From a virus, in IMG/VR virus record IMGVR_UViG_3300042939_000695, positions 1 to 34,804 of that record: a DNA stretch of 34,804 nucleotides, one strand, 5' to 3'. Below, piece by piece: positions 21,238 to 29,410 of this stretch. Below the pieces are notes generated by a model that was given only the letters and a program-made list of their open reading frames with translations, was not told where the DNA came from and did no database searches. Positions within the stretch are counted from its first letter, which is position 1; the number at the start of each line of letters is the position of its first letter. The translations under genes and the position numbers were made by a program.

Positions 21238-22044
21238 CTACACCGCCAAAACATCTACAACGGATTCAAACCATTGCAAATGTTGACGGGTTGCGTCCTT
21301 AATACCTTTTTGCGCTGCGAGTAACAACTTAGAAAATTCTGATCCTTTTGACGTTGGCAACCAAGCCGGATCTTTCCCGTGAGGGTTTGGGGTTTGCAAT
21401 CCATTCTCAGATAGGAGTTTGTTGACCCGTTGCGCTGAGTGTTTAATTCCGGTGCGCTGCTCTAGGATTAATCCGAGTTCGGTGGGCGTGAGAAGTTTTT
21501 CCGATGTCTCAATGACTAATTCCTTTTTTAAGTCTTCAGCCGAGGGACGGAGCGCCGGATAATATTTAGCGACGTGATTAGCTGCGGACGCTGCAATCAT
21601 ACTCTGATCCAAACCCGCGATATTTAGGATGACAGAGACAAAATCAGCAATATCGCGCGGCGTGGGTTGGGATGAGACTGTTTGAGTTTGGGCGGATTCT
21701 GATCTAAGTTGTTTTAACTCCCGTTCACACTCAAGGAAATAACGCCGGATCTCTTTGCCCTTGCCACTAGGTAACATCATTCCCATTTCTTTGAAGGTGT
21801 CCACTGTCAGGTAGATTTTATCAACGGGTCGCCCTGTTTGGACTTTTTCATAAATTTGTGCAAAAGTCCAATCTAATCCTTGATCAAAGTTTTGCTTGAG
21901 TTTTGCGACTAACTGCCGTCGAGTGGTAAGACTTCCATCCTTAGTCCGACAGTCCCACCATTGCATCGCGTCATCAAAGTCAACGGGAAACTCAATGCTA
22001 GAATCAATTAAGGTTAGAGCCAATTCTTTGTTAAAGTTATTCAT
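21238..22044 (-). CDS. AntA/AntB-like phage antirepressor (268 aa)
   Basis: The N-terminal domain (VDFDDAMQWWDCRTKDGSL, then LKQNFDQGLDWTF, then KIYLTVDTFKEMGMMLPSGK and GKEIRRYFLECERELKQL) follows the AntA/AntB and related antirepressor pattern. A helical linker (100-165) leads to a C-terminal winged-helix-like domain (LTPTELGLILEQRTGIKHS). Antirepressors relieve lysogenic repression. It has its own promoter with an overlapping operator. The family is good; the repressor partner is unknown, perhaps the XRE protein at 26516. Confidence 0.75.
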   Translation of the reverse strand: MNNFNKELALTLIDSSIEFPVDFDDAMQWWDCRTKDGSLTTRRQLVAKLKQNFDQGLDWTFAQIYEKVQTGRPVDKIYLTVDTFKEMGMMLPSGKGKEIRRYFLECERELKQLRSESAQTQTVSSQPTPRDIADFVSVILNIAGLDQSMIAASAANHVAKYYPALRPSAEDLKKELVIETSEKLLTPTELGLILEQRTGIKHSAQRVNKLLSENGLQTPNPHGKDPAWLPTSKGSEFSKLLLAAQKGIKDATRQHLQWFESVVDVLAV

Positions 22045-22070
22045 TGTGATACCTCTGAATCAGGTTTACA

Positions 22071-22136
22071 GCCCTTGGATGTTTCAGCATCGCGAAGGGC
22101 ATTTACTATTAATATTATATCACAATCAATATTAAT
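22071..22136 (-). promoter_or_regulatory. Promoter, operator and leader hairpin of antirepressor gene
   Basis: On the minus strand an extended -10 TGATATAAT has its TATAAT at 22119-22114. A perfect inverted repeat, ATTAATATT (22108-22116) and AATATTAAT (22128-22136), spans it and reaches the stop of the upstream methyltransferase. A 5' leader stem, GCCCTT (22071-22076) with AAGGGC (22095-22100), follows. Confidence 0.65.
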
Positions 22137-23740
22137 TAATCTGGCAATCTTCCGATTAACTTAGGTTCAATTCCTGTTAGTTTGGAAAATCTTTGTAAGA
22201 TAATTTCACAGTATGCTTCGCTCAACTCAAATCCGTAAACTGTGCGATCGCCTCCTGATTTCTCACCAGCAATAATATCCGTCCCAGACCCTAAAAATGG
22301 AGAATAAATAATCCCATCATCGGGTGAACTACTTTTATAAATTCTAACAATCATATCAACGGGTTTGGGTGTGGCGTGACCCCATCGCTCCTCACCCTGA
22401 ACTCTGGGATATTCCCAAACATCGGTCATGTTTTCATGGGTATTATTGAAATAGGCACGGGTGGCATAATATTCCTTTTTAAGTTTATCATATTCCTTTT
22501 TAAGTTTATCATATTCCTTTTTAAGTTTATCATATTCCTTTTTAAAAGCGTCTATATTATTTTGTTGGCAGTAGTCTTGTAGTTTTTTGTAGTCAATTTC
22601 AGTAATTAAACCAAAATAGCTTTTTGAAAAATGGTGTTGGCTTTTATTTGTGCTTCCTAATATTCTTTCATAATCGCTTCTCTTGTTTGATATTTTCAAT
22701 CTTTCATTATCTAAATAACTTCTAATAGGCTCAAATGCCTCAAAATAATTATCAGCATTATTATTAAATCCCTGCTCACCAACCATAAAGAAAAGTACAA
22801 CTTCATAACCGTGTGGGTAACTTCTCATTTTGTCGCTACCAATAGGGCTTCCACACGGCCCCGCAGACGGTGGTTTATTCCAAATAACTTGACTTCTGAA
22901 AGTCAACCTTTCCGAATCACTCAACCCGCCTTTATACCATAACCGCCATAAATCTTCAGCATTTCCCCAAATATAAAAACTGCCATTGTCTTCTACATTC
23001 CCACGGCAAGCCCTAATCCATTTCATCTGAAAATCATCTAGCTTTTCTCGGTAGAGGTTATCATTCAGAACCCCGTCCTTTTCTTTGCCCATTCCATAAG
23101 GTGGGTCAGAATGGACTAATACAGCCTTGCCATCCCCCAACAAAGCCCGAACATTCCCTTCAATAGTAGAATCACCGCAGCTTATTCGGTGGCGACCTAA
23201 CTGCCATATTTCACCCAACTTAACCCTAGATTCAATCTCATCAACCTTATCCAGAAGCTCGGCTATTTCTTCCTCATCTTCCTCTTGCTGTTCAGTCGAG
23301 TCAAACCCTTCACCCTTGCCCAACTGTTCCAACAATTCATTTAATTTATAATCAGGGAAGAACTCACTCAGATCAACTTCCTGAGCTAAATCATTTAAAA
23401 GATCAAAGTCCCATGTACTGAAATCCGAGGCAGTATTATCAGCGATCGCATATTGTTTCCAATCCGACTCTGACAACCCTTTACGCTTAACAGCAACAAT
23501 CGTATTACCATCGGCTTCTACAACCAAAACCTTCTCAATCCCTAATTGACCCGCTTCCTCAAAAGTTCCATTCCCCGCACGGATAACGTCATTTTCATCA
23601 ATAACAATGGAACGGCAAGCCCCAAACTGTTCTAAGGATTTGGAAATCACCTTAGCTGATAACGGCGTTCTTTTGCGGGCATTATTCGGATCGGGAGTTA
23701 GTTTGCTGATATCTGTCTCAGTAATTTTAGGTTTACTCAT
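22136..23740 (-). CDS. ParB-like domain fused to N4/N6 DNA methyltransferase (534 aa)
   Basis: Residues 1-110 form a ParB/Srx-like domain (LTPDPNNARKRT, VIDENDVIRAGNGTFEEA). An acidic linker (residues 146-170) precedes the methyltransferase: DPPYG at 212-216, then FLGSGT at 482-487, a beta-class order with the target-recognition region between. This fusion is common in phages and mobile elements. Residues 400-424 are a KKEYDKL tandem repeat encoded by 21-base DNA repeats, inserted in the recognition region. It probably methylates phage DNA; specificity is unknown. Confidence 0.9.
   Translation of the reverse strand: MSKPKITETDISKLTPDPNNARKRTPLSAKVISKSLEQFGACRSIVIDENDVIRAGNGTFEEAGQLGIEKVLVVEADGNTIVAVKRKGLSESDWKQYAIADNTASDFSTWDFDLLNDLAQEVDLSEFFPDYKLNELLEQLGKGEGFDSTEQQEEDEEEIAELLDKVDEIESRVKLGEIWQLGRHRISCGDSTIEGNVRALLGDGKAVLVHSDPPYGMGKEKDGVLNDNLYREKLDDFQMKWIRACRGNVEDNGSFYIWGNAEDLWRLWYKGGLSDSERLTFRSQVIWNKPPSAGPCGSPIGSDKMRSYPHGYEVVLFFMVGEQGFNNNADNYFEAFEPIRSYLDNERLKISNKRSDYERILGSTNKSQHHFSKSYFGLITEIDYKKLQDYCQQNNIDAFKKEYDKLKKEYDKLKKEYDKLKKEYYATRAYFNNTHENMTDVWEYPRVQGEERWGHATPKPVDMIVRIYKSSSPDDGIIYSPFLGSGTDIIAGEKSGGDRTVYGFELSEAYCEIILQRFSKLTGIEPKLIGRLPD
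22471..22545 (-). repeat. 21-base in-frame tandem repeats in methyltransferase gene
   Basis: ATTCCTTTTTAAGTTTATC plus AT is repeated at 22471-22491, 22492-22512 and 22513-22533, with a partial fourth copy. On the coding strand it gives a heptad, KKEYDKL. Copy number could change by slippage without breaking the frame. Confidence 0.9.
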
Positions 23741-23782
23741 AAATTAGTTTGCAATAAGACTTTTAACCATGTTAACTTTAAA

Positions 23783-24340
23783 GTGTTGTTATTGCGTCAC
23801 CATGCGCTAAATAAAACTATTGCTTCAGTACCAAACATTGAAAGGATCAGGGAAGCGGTCAGGGAGGTTATTGAGAACCCTTACCTGAATAACCGAGAGA
23901 TTGGTAGGCGGCTTAACATCTCAGAAACAAATTTAAGGCGATGGAAAAAACTACCTATTTGGGAGCAAATCAGACATGAACTCCTAACCGAACGGGCAGA
24001 AACAATTAAGGCAACAATAGAAAAGGACAGAATGGCTTATCAACAGGATTTAGAGGAAAAACAAAAAACATGGCAAGCGTTCAGGAAAGCCCTAGAGACT
24101 AACGGAGCATATTCCCTCACCCTTTCCAACAATGCCTATAAAGCTGCAAATAATGAGCAAGACTCCCTAAAGGCTTGTTCTAAAGCCACCAAGTCAGGAG
24201 CGCAAGTTCACTCCCGAAATGGGATGGAAGTTTTGAAGACTTTGGCAATGGTAGATGATCAACTCTATCAAAACAAGGTATTGATTGAATACTTTGAAAA
24301 CCTTGAAAAAGAACAAACTCAAGAAATCTCAGAAGATTAA
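23783..24340 (+). CDS. Terminase-small-subunit-like HTH protein
   Basis: An HTH (NPYLNNREIGRRLNISETNL) with a basic RRWKK follow-on is succeeded by a long helical part. This suits small terminase subunits that bind pac/cos DNA, and the gene stands at the head of the capsid module. The start is uncertain: GTG 23783 or the TTGs just after it, all with weak ribosome sites. No large terminase follows, so the call is tentative; a general DNA-binding protein is the alternative. Confidence 0.45.
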   Translation: MLLLRHHALNKTIASVPNIERIREAVREVIENPYLNNREIGRRLNISETNLRRWKKLPIWEQIRHELLTERAETIKATIEKDRMAYQQDLEEKQKTWQAFRKALETNGAYSLTLSNNAYKAANNEQDSLKACSKATKSGAQVHSRNGMEVLKTLAMVDDQLYQNKVLIEYFENLEKEQTQEISED

Positions 24341-24342
24341 TT

Positions 24343-24717
24343 ATGCCTAATTTTGAAAGTGTTTTAGTTTTCCTGTTATTGTCTCTTGGTTTAAGATGGT
24401 TTTTGTTTAAGTACAAATTGCTTGATAGGATTAGGGAATCACTTAAACAGAAACACCAACTTTTTAGGGAGTTGTTTAATTGTCCATACTGCCAGACATT
24501 TGAGAGTTCCGTGCTAGTTTATTTTGTTCTGGGAATGCCATTTAGTCCCGTTACAGGGATTCTTGCGGGTTTATTTAATGCTTATGTTTCGGTGTCGATT
24601 GAGAATATAATTGAATCCCAGATAGAGGAGTTAGAGGGAAATTTTAAGACTCCTAAAACTTTGGAGATTCCCGACTACAAAACCCCAATTGAAATATTTA
24701 ACTTAGGATCTAAATAA
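24343..24717 (+). CDS. DUF1360-like membrane protein (124 aa)
   Basis: Two or three hydrophobic spans (SVLVFLLLSLGLRWFLF and VLVYFVLGMPFSPVTGILAG) flank NCPYCQTFESS, the CPxC signature of DUF1360-like small membrane proteins found in phages. A soluble acidic C-terminal tail follows. It begins two bases after the previous stop and overlaps the next ATG by one base. Its place between head genes is unusual; role unknown. Confidence 0.6.
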   Translation: MPNFESVLVFLLLSLGLRWFLFKYKLLDRIRESLKQKHQLFRELFNCPYCQTFESSVLVYFVLGMPFSPVTGILAGLFNAYVSVSIENIIESQIEELEGNFKTPKTLEIPDYKTPIEIFNLGSK

Positions 24718-24938
24718 TGGAAAGAATTGAACTATGCTCAAACAGATGTTGTCCAACCCTTGCTAAACTTGGGGATTTATGGATTATAAATGATGATTAT
24801 GGTGGGGAGGTTAAATTGACACCTGATCAGCTTGATAATTTAGTAAAAGTTAAGTTGAAATATGAAAAAGATTTGGCATCTACAAGAATGATTGAAACTG
24901 AAAAGGCACGGGAAAATGGATTACTTATTCAATCCTAA
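24717..24938 (+). CDS. Small Cys-containing hypothetical protein (73 aa)
   Basis: Shares a TAATG junction with the 24343 gene. It opens with IELCSNRCCPTLAKLGDLWI, whose three Cys could bind a metal, then VKLTPDQLDNLVKVK. Its 3' end overlaps the head protein gene by 23 bases. A phage-type small gene of unknown function. Confidence 0.55.
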   Translation: MERIELCSNRCCPTLAKLGDLWIINDDYGGEVKLTPDQLDNLVKVKLKYEKDLASTRMIETEKARENGLLIQS

Positions 24939-25602
24939 AACTCAACGCTACCATTACAAACAGGGTGCGGGTCGGGGTCAGTTTGTACCCGCCACTGCCA
25001 TTAAGTTTATGATGGAGCGCAACATTGAGGCGACACAGGGGGATATTAAGACCATTGGGGAATTATTGGTCAATGGTAAAATATCCCTCTCAACTTGGGA
25101 AGAAATGACCGCGATCGCACTCAAAAACTTGCATATTCAATCATACCTACTTGGTCGCGGTGGTAAAGGTTCTATGAATCAACGGGACTATGGATTAATT
25201 GGCAATCGACTCAAAAAGGAATACAAATATTTGAGGGAATTTGCTAAGGAAATCCAAACTACCGGAGTTAGCAAAGCTGATTTCTTTAGGCGATTAGAGA
25301 TGTATAGCAACGCCGGATCAGGTCAACACGAAAAAGCCCGAACTGAAGGACACAAGAAAGCGGGTTATTCTTGGGAACGTCGGGTCAGGACTAAAACTGA
25401 GTCGTGCCAGCCGTGTCTAACTTTTGAGGGCATGGGGTGGCAACCTATAGGAACACTCCCAAATCCCACGGAACAATGCGAGTGCAGGTCTAATTGTGGG
25501 TGTTATAAGAAATTTGCCAAAGAAAAACCGCGAGATTTTGTCAAGCGGTTTGGGACTTTTGACTGTGCTAACTTTTCAATACTTATGAAAAAGTTAGGGT
25601 GA
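24916..25602 (+). CDS. Phage minor head/morphogenesis protein
   Basis: ATG 24916 is chosen over TTG 24892 because an upstream CGGGA can serve as its ribosome site. The 228-residue chain is basic, with a Cys-rich C-terminal block: VRTKTESCQPCLTFEGMGW, LPNPTEQCECRSNCGC, close to the C-terminal metal-binding part of SPP1 gp7/Mu F-type minor head proteins. The N-terminal portal-contact part is short. It overlaps a small convergent gene by 20 bases. Confidence 0.6.
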   Translation: MDYLFNPKTQRYHYKQGAGRGQFVPATAIKFMMERNIEATQGDIKTIGELLVNGKISLSTWEEMTAIALKNLHIQSYLLGRGGKGSMNQRDYGLIGNRLKKEYKYLREFAKEIQTTGVSKADFFRRLEMYSNAGSGQHEKARTEGHKKAGYSWERRVRTKTESCQPCLTFEGMGWQPIGTLPNPTEQCECRSNCGCYKKFAKEKPRDFVKRFGTFDCANFSILMKKLG

Positions 25603-25783
25603 CAGCCGCCGTTGTGCCACCAAGTACAGCCTCGCCCGATGTGGGTACAATGGCAATGGTGGCAACTTCGGGAGTTCCCGCAAAGGTGAAAGTTAAAACC
25701 CCAACAGGGGCTAACTGACCGTCGGCTCCGCGAGAAGAAACGATAATTTCTTGGGGGTTATTTTTATCAACATGAACAGCCAT
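25583..25783 (-). CDS. Small beta-type protein on minus strand (66 aa)
   Basis: A Gly/Thr/Val-rich beta-sandwich-like product (GVLTFTFAGTPEVATIAIVP) with HVDKNNPQEIIVSSRG at the start, like a small decoration or Ig-like module. It lies against the direction of the head genes and its 3' end overlaps the minor head gene by 20 bases. It could be a real inserted gene; modest support. Confidence 0.45.
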   Translation of the reverse strand: MAVHVDKNNPQEIIVSSRGADGQLAPVGVLTFTFAGTPEVATIAIVPTSGEAVLGGTTAAVTLTFS

Positions 25784-25829
25784 AATTTAACCTAGAATTG
25801 ATTTAATCTTATTATATTAGAAAATCACT

Positions 25830-26501
25830 ATGTTCACGACTTCGACTACTCAAAACACAAGAATCGGGTTCCCTCACCCCACGCCAGAGGAAATGCTAAA
25901 AATTAAAAAGTTTTCCAATGCCGAACCCCATCAAGTTGTGGTAGTGGAAATCACCGCAGCCGACAATTTGATGAATCGAGGGCGGGGTAAATGGTCTAAA
26001 GATTCCCTCTTGAAATTAGCAATGTTAGCACCGGGAATTACCGTTACTTTAGACCATGACTGGGAAAATATCAATAAAGTTCAGGGGCGGGTTTTTGATG
26101 CTAAGTATGAAGAAGAAGAACCGCCGTACAATGAACTGGCAAAAGCTGGAAACTTCGAGTTAAACAGTTGGATTGTTGGGGATGAAGGCTATGCAAAATT
26201 AGAGTTAAAAGCCATTATCCCCGTTGATTCCCCTATCTTGGAATCCCTTTGGTTGGGAACAATTAGTTACGTTTCACTAGGAAATTTCACAATAGAGGAT
26301 CTATGGTGTCCGTTGTGCGACTGCTCATTTTATGACGCAGCTTGTCCCCATCTTATCCCATCCCTAGTAGAACCAGATACCGAAATAACAGCCCCATTTT
26401 ATATCAGGAAAGGCTCTAAAGATTTGGGAGAAGTTAGTCTAGTTCTAATCCCAAATCTACCAGGTGCTAAGGTTGAGCTACCAGAAAATTATGATCATTG
26501 A
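25830..26501 (+). CDS. Prohead (capsid maturation) protease
   Basis: Prohead serine proteases cut scaffold and capsid delta domains. Here LDHDW (74-78) supplies the His, and WLGTISYVSLGNF (141-153) the candidate nucleophile Ser (146 or 149). A Cys/His knot follows (C160, C163, C165, C172, H174), then GEVSLVLIPNLPGAKV, the usual ending of this class. At 223 residues it has the family's normal length. It sits directly upstream of the capsid gene, with an HTH gene on the other strand between them. Confidence 0.65.
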   Translation: MFTTSTTQNTRIGFPHPTPEEMLKIKKFSNAEPHQVVVVEITAADNLMNRGRGKWSKDSLLKLAMLAPGITVTLDHDWENINKVQGRVFDAKYEEEEPPYNELAKAGNFELNSWIVGDEGYAKLELKAIIPVDSPILESLWLGTISYVSLGNFTIEDLWCPLCDCSFYDAACPHLIPSLVEPDTEITAPFYIRKGSKDLGEVSLVLIPNLPGAKVELPENYDH

Positions 26502-26538
26502 TAGAACCAATCAATTTATTGATAGAACCAATTAATCG
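26497..26538. repeat. 21-base tandem duplication at gene junction
   Basis: ATTGATAGAACCAAT at 26497-26511 recurs at 26518-26532 (offset 21 bases). It covers the stop of the protease gene and the last codons of the minus-strand XRE gene; on that strand both copies encode a W-F-Y-Q end and stop. It looks like a small duplication at an insertion edge. Confidence 0.75.
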
Positions 26539-26767
26539 GATGATTGACAACCTTGGCTATCCTCTCAAGCCGATCACAAGATGGGACTGACAGGTCATGC
26601 TCATATCTATGAATACTCAATCGGGCAATATCTGCCCTTTTCCCTAGCGTTTCCTGGGATAAGTTGGCTCGGTTTCTGGCAATTAATATCAATTCTCCTA
26701 AGCTAAATTCGTTTATATTATCCTCGGAGCCACTAGGAATATTGTGGCTTTTGGGCTTCGTTTGCAT
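26516..26767 (-). CDS. XRE-family HTH regulator inside the head module
   Basis: An 83-residue protein with a polar head and an XRE domain: LGELILIARNRANLSQETLG, RADIARLSIHRYEHDLSVPS, LERIAKVVNHPINW. GAGGGGGTAGGT just before ATG 26767 is a clear ribosome site. It lies opposite and between the protease and capsid genes, an uncommon place for a phage repressor. The 96 bases upstream hold direct repeats suitable as its operator. It may time capsid gene expression. Confidence 0.75.
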   Translation of the reverse strand: MQTKPKSHNIPSGSEDNINEFSLGELILIARNRANLSQETLGKRADIARLSIHRYEHDLSVPSCDRLERIAKVVNHPINWFYQ

Positions 26768-26854
26768 ACCTACCCCCTCAATCTATATCACTTCTGAATA
26801 AATTGTATCACTTCGCTTAAACGCTTGGGATAAACTCAGAATTGCATACCTACC
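26764..26854. promoter_or_regulatory. Operator-like repeats between XRE gene and capsid gene
   Basis: TATCACTTC occurs at 26786-26794 and 26806-26814, exactly 20 bases apart; GCATACCTACC occurs at 26764-26774 and 26844-26854. On the minus strand a TGATATAGA -10-like box overlaps the first TATCACTTC. This suits autoregulation by the XRE protein and control of the capsid gene. Confidence 0.55.
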
Positions 26855-26863
26855 AATCTTAAA

Positions 26864-28741
26864 ATGAAGCGTGCCTTAAATATATTAAAGGATACGTTTT
26901 CTGATAGTGAGTCGGGAGTGGAACAAGATGCAATCAAGCGTTTAAATGCTGCAAAGCAAAAACGCAAGACCGATCAAGCTCCCAAGCCAGAAGACCTTCC
27001 AATTGAAAATCCAACTATGGAAAAACCGAGTTTAATTGTCGGAAAAGATAATGCTGAAAGTCCAGTAGATGTTCCCGTTATTCAACCCCAAAAAGATCCT
27101 GTGATTGAAGTTGGGGAAGACGGAAAAACTGTTGAACTTGATATGGTGGCACTAAGATCCTTGATTCAGCAGAAAGAAAAAGCGCAAGCTGACAAGGATT
27201 CTGTGATTATTCAGCAAGCTCTTGATGAACTTAAAAAAGCCAAAGAAGAAGCTGAACAAGTTAAAGATCAGTTGATTGAAGCTGAAAAAAGACATCAAGA
27301 AAGTATTAAAGAGGAGCGCAAAAAAACAGCAGATTGGACTCGGATTTTTGCTGATACAGGCTTTGATTTAAACGTTGTAGATCAAAACGTTCAACAAATT
27401 CAGTCAGATTATAAACCCTCACCTTATCTGCAAGTAGAAGGTCGGACTCGCTCAATCTCAGGGCTTGATGCCTATAGAGAAGTTAAGCGTATCCTGGAAA
27501 GTAAAGCTGATTGTCCTCTGTCTACTGCTGTTAATCCCTTGTCGGGTGAGATTGTAGAGTTTAAAGATACAGGAAATTTGGATAGATTTGTTCGTCAAAA
27601 TAGAGATTCTATTATTGATGGATTGGATCAACAAATGAAGCGTGGCGGTTTGTTGCAAGGGCGAAATTCAGATAATACCAGCCCTACAACTATTTCACCG
27701 TTTTTCCTGGAAACTTTAAGCGCGCTGACTCGCGTCAACCACTCTCCTGCTTTTATCTTCTGGCAATTTGCAAATCGCAATATTTCCTTGGGATATAACG
27801 TCGGAGACACGATTCAAATCCCCCGAGTTAGATATTCTGCTTCGGCAACTTCTACTAATGCTTGGAAGTTAGATCCTTTAGTAGATATCACTGCCACGAA
27901 TCAAGCTATTGAGGCGGGTCACGTCAAAGCGATTTTAGAGGAGTATGGTCTAGGCAAGGATGCTACCATGCCACCCCTCACCGTTGCTGAGTTCTATATG
28001 CGGACTTCCTTGATGGATTTGATGCCATTCATTGAGCGCAACCTTGGCTATAACTACAATCAGTTTGAAGACTTACTGATTCGTGAGCTATGGGGTGGTA
28101 CTACTCGGATTGTCTACAACGATAACGGTGTTGTGACAACGACCGTAGGCAACGTGAACGTGGGTGACAGTGGATTGCTTAATCTCACTTTCTTGACCAA
28201 CCTCTATGCTTACTGCTATGGGAGTCTCCAAATTCCCCCGCTTGATGATGGGCATTATATTCTAGTGACTAACCCATTCTCGGCTGCGGCACTGACCAAT
28301 TCCCTACAAGAGAATAGTCGGTACACCTCCCGTGTGGCGATGAATGATTTAACGTCGCTTCTGAAACAGACCACGATGAATGATTTGGGAAGAACAGACG
28401 GATATCAGTTCAGCGTTGCCAACTTCCACATCTTTGTGTCAAACGCTTTTGGTGCAGGAATTGTAGGTACTGAGGGTGTGCAATCCGAGACTACCGGAGC
28501 GGGTGCTAAAACCACTCGGTCATCCTTTGTCGCAGGGCGTGACACCATCGGGCGTTCAATCGCCATGCCGTTTACCATTAAACGAGCCAAAGAAGACGGT
28601 TTTGGACGGATTAACCGATTCATCTGGAACTCGTATGAATGCGCGGCTGCTTTGGATGTAGATCCGGCTTCTAATCCCCCAATGTCTAACGATCAACAAT
28701 TAAGAGTTGTTGAAGTTCGGACTCTTGACGTTGCTATTTAG
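26864..28741 (+). CDS. Major capsid protein with fused scaffold-like N-terminus (625 aa)
   Basis: Residues 1-90 are polar and Pro-rich; about 92-155 form a coiled coil (EELKKAKEEAEQ type heptads). From about 255 on (SPTTISPFFLETLSALTRVN, GYNVGDTIQIPRVRYSA, YYILVTNPFSAAAL type segments) the chain has the look of an N4/HK97-type major capsid protein. A fused delta/scaffold domain removed by the adjacent protease is common in such phages. No classic ribosome site is seen at ATG 26864. Confidence 0.7.
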   Translation: MKRALNILKDTFSDSESGVEQDAIKRLNAAKQKRKTDQAPKPEDLPIENPTMEKPSLIVGKDNAESPVDVPVIQPQKDPVIEVGEDGKTVELDMVALRSLIQQKEKAQADKDSVIIQQALDELKKAKEEAEQVKDQLIEAEKRHQESIKEERKKTADWTRIFADTGFDLNVVDQNVQQIQSDYKPSPYLQVEGRTRSISGLDAYREVKRILESKADCPLSTAVNPLSGEIVEFKDTGNLDRFVRQNRDSIIDGLDQQMKRGGLLQGRNSDNTSPTTISPFFLETLSALTRVNHSPAFIFWQFANRNISLGYNVGDTIQIPRVRYSASATSTNAWKLDPLVDITATNQAIEAGHVKAILEEYGLGKDATMPPLTVAEFYMRTSLMDLMPFIERNLGYNYNQFEDLLIRELWGGTTRIVYNDNGVVTTTVGNVNVGDSGLLNLTFLTNLYAYCYGSLQIPPLDDGHYILVTNPFSAAALTNSLQENSRYTSRVAMNDLTSLLKQTTMNDLGRTDGYQFSVANFHIFVSNAFGAGIVGTEGVQSETTGAGAKTTRSSFVAGRDTIGRSIAMPFTIKRAKEDGFGRINRFIWNSYECAAALDVDPASNPPMSNDQQLRVVEVRTLDVAI

Positions 28742-28753
28742 GAGCATAAATAA

Positions 28754-28993
28754 ATGGCAAGTTCAGAGAAAGAACCCATCAAGGAAACAATTTTAGATCC
28801 GGTACCAACTCAACCCAAAGCGGAGCCAAAACCGGAGACTAAAAAACAAGAAAAAGTCCAGGGCATTAAGCCTATTTATCCAAAATACGCTGGCTATTCC
28901 TGTCCCGTTTGTGGGTCAAAAAGACTGACGGATGATTCGGGAAAGTATATTTGTCCTGTCACCCCAAAACCATCTGATTGTCCGGTCAAATAG
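28754..28993 (+). CDS. Small zinc-ribbon protein (79 aa)
   Basis: The N-terminal half is Lys/Pro/Glu-rich. The C-terminal half has a Cys pattern, SCPVCGSKRLTDDSGKYICP, that could bind zinc. It starts 12 bases after the capsid gene, an expected place for a head completion or decoration factor. Function unknown. Confidence 0.6.
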   Translation: MASSEKEPIKETILDPVPTQPKAEPKPETKKQEKVQGIKPIYPKYAGYSCPVCGSKRLTDDSGKYICPVTPKPSDCPVK

Positions 28994-29002
28994 GGGGATT
29001 AA

Positions 29003-29410
29003 ATGCCCTTTACTTTAGAGGAAAAATGGGAAGTTTTGAGAATTTTACAAGTTGACATTTCCGAAGAAACGCCTGTAATGACTCTACTAGAAACCTTAGA
29101 AACTCGCTCTGAGGCTTGGGTTCAACAAACCCAAAAGCTAATTCTTAGAATCAAAGATTTTGAGGATAAATCAGACGAAGCGGCTACAGGATTAACCCGA
29201 GTAGATGTCATTGAATGGAAAGAACATCGCAGGTGTGACATCGGTTATCACTTGGAAAAACTCAGACGAGAATTAGCCAAAACAATCGGCTACAAATCAA
29301 TCTCTCAATTCAATCCCTTCTCAATAGGAGAAGATAATAATGGCTACAGGATCTTTTACCAATCTCGCTGCTCAGAAATATCTCGATCACATTTTTGGAG
29401 GCAATTCTAA
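29003..29410 (+). CDS. Hypothetical head-tail region protein (135 aa)
   Basis: Helical, acidic protein (LEEKWEVLRILQVDISEETP, then WKEHRRCDIGYHLEKLRREL), typical in size for a head-tail adaptor. Its last 71 bases overlap the next gene in another frame, so the final 23 residues may not be conserved. A GGGG site precedes ATG 29003. No firm family. Confidence 0.5.
   Translation: MPFTLEEKWEVLRILQVDISEETPVMTLLETLETRSEAWVQQTQKLILRIKDFEDKSDEAATGLTRVDVIEWKEHRRCDIGYHLEKLRRELAKTIGYKSISQFNPFSIGEDNNGYRIFYQSRCSEISRSHFWRQF

Noticed and set aside
22471-22545. A CRISPR-like array
   Set aside because: The repeats are 21 bases, directly adjacent with no spacers, and lie in frame within a coding gene.
22376-22582. 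A plus-strand Phe/Ile/Leu-rich repeat protein
   Set aside because: It is the antisense of the 21-base repeats in the methyltransferase gene and has no start signals.
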